NCBI GenBank assembly: GCA_022822685.1
Contig: JAJEAQ010000118.1
Span: 1 to 11,796 of the forward strand
Source of the DNA: Trichodesmium sp. jk18x7bins.61
GTDB lineage: Bacteria; Cyanobacteriota; Cyanobacteriia; Cyanobacteriales; Microcoleaceae
Direction of reading: 5' to 3'
DNA: 11,796 bases
The first letter of the stretch is position 1, and the number at the start of each line of letters is the position of its first letter. The notes below the pieces were generated by a model that had not been told where the DNA came from, did no database searches, and saw nothing but the letters and a program-made list of their open reading frames with translations. Positions 8,101 through 11,796 of this stretch are shown here, piece after piece. The translations under genes were made by a program, and so were the position numbers.

Positions 8101-8233
8101 AGCAAAAATGAAGCGTTTTGGCTGTCGCCGACATGACTGCACAGTAGTCCATTAGGATAGCTTCTCCACAGAAGGTAAGGGACTGTATCCTCTATTTCTT
8201 CCCCCATAAAAAAAAAGCGTAGCATCCTTTAGC

Positions 8234-8286
8234 TTCCCTCTTTGAAAGTGGGATAGGAGGAGGGTTTCTTTAGGGGGGTTAGGGGG
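8234..8286. repeat. REP-like G-rich repeat, copy 2
   Basis: AGGGGGGTTAGGGGG (8272-8286) is the complement-strand version of the CCCCCCTAACCC stretch at 6850-6861. The TTCCCTCTTTGAAAGTGGGA before it (8234-8253) forms an imperfect stem, as in the first copy. Confidence 0.45.
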
Positions 8287-8397
8287 AATAGAAGGCCAAG
8301 AGGGTGATATTTTCTACCCTCTTTGTTTTGACTTGTGCTCTAGCCAAAACTACAGATTATCCTAAGCACTGATCATTGAATTACGCAAGAGAGCGCC

Positions 8398-8414
8398 GCA
8401 TCGCAACTACAAAC
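8398..8414 (-). repeat. 17-bp dispersed repeat core, inverted copy
   Basis: The complement reads GTTTGTAGTTGCGATGC, identical to 6958-6974. In both places a GCGC-containing stretch follows the core. Exact 17-mers in two spacers 1.4 kb apart point to a repeat family. Confidence 0.7.
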
Positions 8415-8443
8415 ATTGGATGGCTAAAGCGCCATCTTATACC

Positions 8444-8593
8444 AATACCAAATCCGGTTATGACGCATGTACTTTTTCCAAATTTTCTATAACCATGCCT
8501 CTCTCTTGCCTCTTGCCTCTTGCCTCTTGCCTTACCCTCTTAACAAAGACCTCGGTTTAAATAAAGCTCCTATCGCACGCCGGATTTAGTATT
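8444..8593. repeat. 150-bp inverted-repeat element, possible MITE
   Basis: AATACCAAATCCGG (8444-8457) and CCGGATTTAGTATT (8580-8593) are inverted copies with one mismatch in 14. The interior has no gene but contains the TCTTGCC tandem repeat. The right end lies 24 bp from the znuC stop codon. No clear target duplication was found. Confidence 0.55.
8504..8531. repeat. TCTTGCC heptamer tandem repeat, four copies
   Basis: Four perfect TCTTGCC units run without interruption. Heptanucleotide tandem repeats (STRR) of this kind are characteristic of filamentous cyanobacteria. Confidence 0.9.
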
Positions 8594-8617
8594 ATTTTTA
8601 ACTGCCGTGAAACGGTA

Positions 8618-9388
8618 TTATGAGAACCTGCATTGATGAAAATATCTCACTAAATTATCTCCATAAATTTCACTCAAATTATCTTCTTCTAGAACAACAC
8701 CAGGTTTACCGAGACATAATAAACGACCATTCATACAAATAACTTGATCGCAATAACGGCTTACCATCTCTAAGTCATGGGAAACTTGCAGAATAGAAAA
8801 GCCTTTTTCTTGATGTAAATTTGCTAGTAATTCCGCAAATTGTATTTCTCCATGGGGATCTACACCTGCCATGACTTCATCTAATATTAATAACTGCCGA
8901 GGTTGCACTAAACAATATGCCAGTAAAGCCCGTTTTAATTCTCCTCCACTTAAACTTCCTATTCGCTGTTTAGCATGATTTTGTAAGTTAACTTGTACCA
9001 AGGCTTTTTCTACAGCGAGATGTTTTTCCCGCGAGTTCCCCAGACTTTTTTCTGGTCTACCTAAACTAACTAATTCAGCTACAGTTAAGGGAAAACTGCG
9101 GTCAAAAGGTAATTTCTGGGGAATATAACCAATTTTTTGCCAATGTTTTCCTAGGTCTTTTATTTGTCTGCTCAGAATTTCTATATATCCTGATTGATAA
9201 GGAATTAAGCCTAAGATTGTTTGAATTAATGTACTTTTCCCAGCTCCATTTGGTCCGATTATTGCTGTATTACTGCCAGAAAAAGTTTTAAATGAAACAG
9301 ATTCTACTGCTTGATATTTTCCTCTTACTACTGTCAGATTTTGTACATTAACTACTGGGAAATTTTCGTTAATTTCTACTGACTTCAT
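8618..9388 (-). CDS. znuC: Zinc ABC transporter, ATP-binding subunit
   Basis: The 256-residue ATPase hydrolyses ATP to drive metal import through ZnuB. Residues visible: Walker A GPNGAGKST (45-53), Q-loop YIPQK (Gln91), signature LSGGELKR (146-153), Walker B LLILDE (Asp170, Glu171) and H-loop QVSHD (His204). All catalytic positions are present. The ATG at 9388 is preferred to an in-frame TTG two codons upstream: it overlaps the znuA stop as ATGA (9388-9385), a classic coupling arrangement, and AGAGGA lies about 9 bases before it. This makes it the second gene of a zinc uptake operon. The stop is at 8620-8618. Close relatives include manganese MntA-type ATPases; the znuA neighbour decides for zinc. 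Confidence 0.93.
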   Translation of the reverse strand: MKSVEINENFPVVNVQNLTVVRGKYQAVESVSFKTFSGSNTAIIGPNGAGKSTLIQTILGLIPYQSGYIEILSRQIKDLGKHWQKIGYIPQKLPFDRSFPLTVAELVSLGRPEKSLGNSREKHLAVEKALVQVNLQNHAKQRIGSLSGGELKRALLAYCLVQPRQLLILDEVMAGVDPHGEIQFAELLANLHQEKGFSILQVSHDLEMVSRYCDQVICMNGRLLCLGKPGVVLEEDNLSEIYGDNLVRYFHQCRFS

Positions 9389-10320
9389 TGGCAAACTTCC
9401 TCTAATGTTTTTAAGTTATTTCTCATAGCTCTAAAATAATATTGTGTCTCTAACGGTCCGTTAATTATCGGGTCTAAGGTTTTGACTGGTAATCCAAGCT
9501 CTTTGCTAATTTGTTGCATCCGGCGATCATTAAATCCGATTTCAGCAAGTAAACCTTTGACATGATATTCTTTAGCTGCTTTTATGACTCTTTGAATATC
9601 TCCAGGGGTAATATTATCTTGTGGCAATTCTACTACTGCCATTTGCTCTAAGTTGTAGCGTTTAGCTAGGTAGGGATAAGCGTCGTGAAAGGCAATAAAT
9701 TTGCATCCATTGAAAGGTGCTAAACGAGTTTTAAATTCTTGATCGAGTTCCTGTAATTTTTCGAGGTAAATCTTTGCATTTGCCTGATAAGTGGCTGCAT
9801 TCTTGGGGTCAATTTTGATTAAACCATCACGAATATTTTTGACTTGTTGTTGCGCTAAAACAGGATCTAACCAAACATGAGGATTTCCCTCTTCGTGATC
9901 ATGGTTGTGGTCATGCTCATGATGGTCGTCGTCTTCTTCTTTTAGGGGATCTATATTTTGACTGGCATTAATTTCTTGTAGTTGAGAGTTACCCACAGAA
10001 TTGACTAATTTATCTAAAAATTCTTCTATCCCTAACCCATTTGTGACTAAGACATCTGCTTCTGCAATTGTGCGTGCATTATCGGGTGTTGCTTGATATT
10101 CGTGGGGGTCTGTTCCCGGAGGAATTAAGATTTCTACCTCCGTACTTTCACCTGTGATTCCTTTGGTAAATATATAGATTGGCAAGAAAGTAGCTACAAT
10201 TTTGGTTTCGTTTTGATTCTGGGCTACACTGCCAAGATTTCCTAGAGAAATAGTAGTGACAAGTGCTGCCAACCCTGATAATGAACGAGTAATCCAATGG
10301 CGTGAAATTGTTTGGAACAT
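9385..10320 (-). CDS. znuA: Zinc-binding periplasmic protein of ABC transporter
   Basis: The 311-residue cluster A-I metal-binding protein captures zinc in the periplasm for ZnuBC. A signal peptide is visible (Arg12, hydrophobic 13-30, cleavage probably near 33). Predicted ligands are His73 in GTDPHEYQ, His148 in NPHVWLDP, His212 in FHDAYPYLAKRY and Asp283 in LDPI. Residues about 129-144 form an acidic His-rich loop (HHEHDHNHDH), the feature that separates zinc from manganese proteins. The ATG at 10320 is preferred to a TTG at 10353, since the TTG lies inside the Zur-like box and would add 11 residues before the signal peptide. There is no clear Shine-Dalgarno. The stop overlaps the znuC start by four bases. 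The frame is intact. Confidence 0.92.
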   Translation of the reverse strand: MFQTISRHWITRSLSGLAALVTTISLGNLGSVAQNQNETKIVATFLPIYIFTKGITGESTEVEILIPPGTDPHEYQATPDNARTIAEADVLVTNGLGIEEFLDKLVNSVGNSQLQEINASQNIDPLKEEDDDHHEHDHNHDHEEGNPHVWLDPVLAQQQVKNIRDGLIKIDPKNAATYQANAKIYLEKLQELDQEFKTRLAPFNGCKFIAFHDAYPYLAKRYNLEQMAVVELPQDNITPGDIQRVIKAAKEYHVKGLLAEIGFNDRRMQQISKELGLPVKTLDPIINGPLETQYYFRAMRNNLKTLEEVCQ

Positions 10321-10337
10321 TAGCTTATAGCTTTTTT

Positions 10338-10352
10338 TTGTAATGATTATCA
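10338..10352 (-). promoter_or_regulatory. Zur-like box upstream of znuA
   Basis: The + strand reads TTGTAATGATTATCA; the complement is TGATAATCATTACAA. It matches 13 of 15 positions of the palindrome TGATAATNATTATCA used by Zur in cyanobacteria (consensus recalled). It ends 17 bases before the znuA ATG, where bound Zur with zinc would block transcription of znuAC. Confidence 0.7.
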
Positions 10353-10412
10353 ATTTAATCTTAACAGATTTTACGCAAAAGCACTATATATAGTAAGTTA
10401 AGAATACCGCGC

Positions 10413-10519
10413 AATATAGCGGTTCGCTCTGGCGTATTTACACATTATTCCTTGTACAGTTTTTCTAGGCTGAACTCTGGGCTAGCAGTTGTAAATACCT
10501 GAGCGCGCACCGCTATACT
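10413..10519. repeat. 107-bp element with 29-bp imperfect inverted repeats
   Basis: The arm at 10413-10441 and the complement of 10491-10519 agree at 23 of 29 positions; both share TATAGCGGT near one end and GTATTTAC at the other. The interior of 49 bp is non-coding. It lies about 60 bp upstream of the Zur-like box and could be a MITE or a strong hairpin. Confidence 0.6.
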
Positions 10520-10681
10520 ACATATAGCGTTTACAAGCCAAAAAATGCGTAAGTCTTGATTGATCATAACAAAAAAATTGGGAGAAAGTGGGAGTATGAG
10601 AGCAATATTGTGTTTTGTAAAATACTTTTGAACAGGGCAGAGGGTAGAAGGGAATATTTTTGGCTAAAGATTTTCTATGTT

Positions 10682-10735
10682 TTATCTCCCCTAACTCCTC
10701 TGGAGGCAACAGCCCTGCCCTTGTCAAGGGGATAA
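10682..10735. repeat. REP-like hairpin, copy 3
   Basis: TTATCTCCCCT (10682-10692) pairs with AGGGGATAA (10727-10735) with a two-base bulge, around CCTCTGGAGG. It shares the CCCCTAAC...AGGGG design of the copies at 6850-6877 and 8272-8286. Confidence 0.5.
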
Positions 10736-10815
10736 GATTAGAGGATGCTGCACTTTTTGTTGGCGATCGCTTCTAACTTAACTCATCAAAATCTCTAATA
10801 CCTGATCACGTTTTC

Positions 10816-10843
10816 GTTGGGTTTCCCTGGCGCTTAACCCTAC
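10816..10843. repeat. GTTGGGTT...AACCCTAC palindrome
   Basis: GTTGGGTT (10816-10823) pairs with AACCCTAC (10836-10843) at seven of eight positions around TTCCCTGGCGCT. From memory, GTTGGGTTTCC...AACCCAACCTAC stretches are a very common dispersed repeat in filamentous cyanobacteria; this would be a diverged copy. Confidence 0.45.
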
Positions 10844-11130
10844 CTACTGGCATGTCTAGCTTGATTTTGTGGAAATTGTTAAGAAGCTGACTAAATCAAA
10901 ATTGTAGGATTTTTTGGCGACGTCATTATCAAGAGCAATATTATAATTAGATTCAATCTGCTTTATTGTGTAATACATTATTTAGTTAATTAGCTTTAGA
11001 AAAGAACAAGAGTGTTAGTATTAAATGCTTGTTGTGATAGTTCCAAAAGCTTCAAAATTCCAGTAAAATAGTCACACCCCACTACTATTTATTTATAGAT
11101 TCATAAATAAATTTTGACAAGGGGTAAGCG

Positions 11131-11165
11131 AAAATAAAAAAGACATAATTGACGCAATTATGTCT
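11131..11165 (-). terminator. Strong intrinsic terminator, minus strand
   Basis: AGACATAATTG (11141-11151) and CAATTATGTCT (11155-11165) form a perfect 11-bp stem with a three-base loop. On the minus strand the stem is followed directly by TTTTTTATTTT (complement of 11131-11140 and the end of the stem). It lies about 100 bp past the stop of the eroded gene at 11265, which is its likely client. Confidence 0.75.
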
Positions 11166-11166
11166 C

Positions 11167-11183
11167 ATGAGAATTATTCTCAT
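11167..11183. promoter_or_regulatory. Fur-box-like perfect palindrome
   Basis: ATGAGAATTATTCTCAT is a perfect 8-1-8 palindrome. Its core TGAGAAT-T-ATTCTCA has the 7-1-7 form of Fur-family operators. It lies one base from the minus-strand terminator stem and not directly in front of any intact gene in the window, so it may be the operator of a lost gene, or an RNA hairpin. Confidence 0.45.
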
Positions 11184-11264
11184 ACAACGGCAAACAACCG
11201 TATTAAAATATTAGCCTTGATCATATTACAGTTGTATCAAAAAACATTATTCCTATAAGCTTCA

Positions 11265-11601
11265 TTATCTTCTGTAGTTAGCATCAATACTCAAAACTAG
11301 ATTGCCCACTTTTTGATCATAAATTTTTAGTTTTTCAATCTTTTGAAACTGTTGATTGCATTGGATTGGTAAACATACAGCAGATTCACCAATAACTTTT
11401 AAAAATGCTTATGGCTGATTCATCATCAAGTTTGTCTATCCTAAACCCAATTGTGTAGTAGTCCTCACGGGGTAACAAGCAAGCTACAAGGTAGATATAG
11501 ATATGTTTTGGCAGACAAATTTGAATAATGATTCAAATTTTAAAGAGAGCTTCTTGAGAATTTGAGTTCGCCAACTCACTCCCCAAAATAGGTTGAGTAA
11601 T
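11265..11601 (-). pseudogene. Eroded gene of unrecognised function
   Basis: Three joined segments read as one protein of about 112 residues: TQPILGSELANSNSQEALFK, then a TGA (11535-11533), ICLPKHIYIYLVACLLPRED and YYTIGFRIDKLDDESAISIF, then a one-base shift in the A/T run at about 11397-11405, and VIGESAVCLPIQCNQQFQKI followed by EKLKIYDQKVGNLVLSIDA and a TAA at 11267-11265. The composition and the continuity across both breaks look like a real former protein. The start position holds ATT (11601-11599) where ATG would be expected before TQPILG. I do not recognise the family. A strong terminator lies downstream; the transposase fragment lies just upstream. Further damage at the start cannot be excluded. 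Confidence 0.55.
11517..11540. repeat. Perfect 10-bp inverted repeat
   Basis: AAATTTGAAT (11517-11526) and ATTCAAATTT (11531-11540) are exact complements around AATG. It overlaps the nonsense codon of the eroded gene. Function is unknown; a local inversion or template-switch event is possible. Confidence 0.7.
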
Positions 11602-11665
11602 AATTCAAGTAAAACCCTCTATATTAGACTTGTTGGCAAATAAGGTAGAATGAGTCAAGCAGAAA

Positions 11666-11796
11666 ATGGCCAGAGAAATGCTAAACATTGAACGAGCCTT
11701 AAAACAAGAAAGGCTACTACGAGCATTAACAGGATTAAACCGTAAAGCCTTTGATTCCCTGTTGACCTGATTTAGTCAAATGTATGAGCAAACATT
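11666..11796 (+). pseudogene. Transposase N-terminal fragment, in-frame stop, cut by window edge
   Basis: From ATG 11666 the frame reads MAREMLNIERALKQERLLRA then LTGLNRKAFDSLLT, a TGA at 11768-11770, then FSQMYEQT to the edge. The pattern ER..RLLRALTGLNRKAF resembles the N-terminal helical part of IS5-like/DDE transposases common in cyanobacteria (from memory). The stop after residue 34 would kill the protein. TTAGACTTGTTGGCAAATAA (11624-11643) just upstream could be the left terminal repeat of the insertion sequence; the right end is outside the window. Confidence 0.6.

Larger units (their letters stand above)
7987..8617. other. Repeat-filled spacer between znuC and znuB, 631 bp
   Basis: No coding frame is convincing. 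In sequence order the spacer holds a palindromic element (8022-8100), a G-rich REP-like stretch (8234-8286), an inverted copy of a 17-bp dispersed core (8398-8414), and a 150-bp inverted-repeat element (8444-8593) carrying four TCTTGCC heptamers. All lie inside what is normally a compact operon. Confidence 0.75.
10353..11130. other. Gene-free spacer upstream of znuA
   Basis: No convincing gene is present. It holds a small palindrome (ACTATATATAGT, 10383-10394), an inverted-repeat element (10413-10519), a REP-like repeat (10682-10735), a HIP1 octamer (10763-10770) and a GTTGGGTT palindrome (10816-10843). The complement of 10770-10815 reads KRDQVLEILMS before a stop, which might be a small coding relic, but it is too short to call. 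The znuA promoter should lie near 10360-10400; no clear hexamer pair was found. Confidence 0.55.

Noticed and set aside
8504..8531. CRISPR-like repetition
   Set aside because: Units are 7 bp and directly adjacent, with no spacers; no array of 25-40 bp repeats exists in the window.
9385..10353. Longer znuA from TTG 10353
   Set aside because: It would place the start inside the Zur-like box and add residues before a complete signal peptide.
10518..10727. 69-residue minus-strand frame upstream of znuA
   Set aside because: It spans a REP-like hairpin and the arm of an inverted repeat, with no protein-like pattern or ribosome site.

Overview
The window looks like a filamentous (Nostocales-type) cyanobacterium. 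It is AT-rich, carries five GCGATCGC (HIP1) octamers (993-1000, 3685-3692, 6692-6699, 7415-7422, 10763-10770), holds a TCTTGCC heptamer tandem repeat, and has typical cyanobacterial gene families (dCACHE-HAMP-PAS adenylate cyclase, Rpn/DUF4351 protein, ZnuABC). Several genes are broken by lesions of different kinds, and short inverted-repeat elements crowd the spacers. This is the look of a genome under erosion, as in symbiotic cyanobacteria such as the Azolla symbiont. That lineage is an inference, not something the sequence proves.

Layout. 99-1109 (+) is an intact Rpn-type PD-(D/E)XK protein with a 12-bp in-frame minisatellite. 1289-2325 (+) is lpxD with one single-base frameshift. 2616-3159 (+) is the surprise: a eukaryote-type ARF small GTPase, 180 residues after undoing one +1 frameshift, aligning with human ARF1 (recalled) without gaps up to the last residue. 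6274-3363 (-) is a receptor adenylate cyclase pseudogene with three nonsense codons, a homopolymer indel, a 4-bp duplication and a 147-bp insertion; undoing the length changes gives exactly 920 codons. 10320-7168 (-) is a zinc uptake set, znuA-znuC-znuB, with a Zur-like box before znuA and a 631-bp repeat-filled gap between znuC and znuB. 11601-11265 (-) is an eroded, unrecognised gene followed by a strong terminator and a Fur-box-like palindrome. The right edge holds the start of a broken transposase.

How it works together. Only the znu genes form a clear functional unit: periplasmic zinc binding, ATPase and membrane channel under zinc-responsive repression. The most novel item is the ARF gene. 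It sits inside a bacterial chromosome between two decayed cyanobacterial genes, keeps the G1-G5 motifs and Gly2, but has Asn where ARF1 has the catalytic Gln71. It suggests a transfer from a eukaryote (or an Asgard-like source) that may since have been inactivated.
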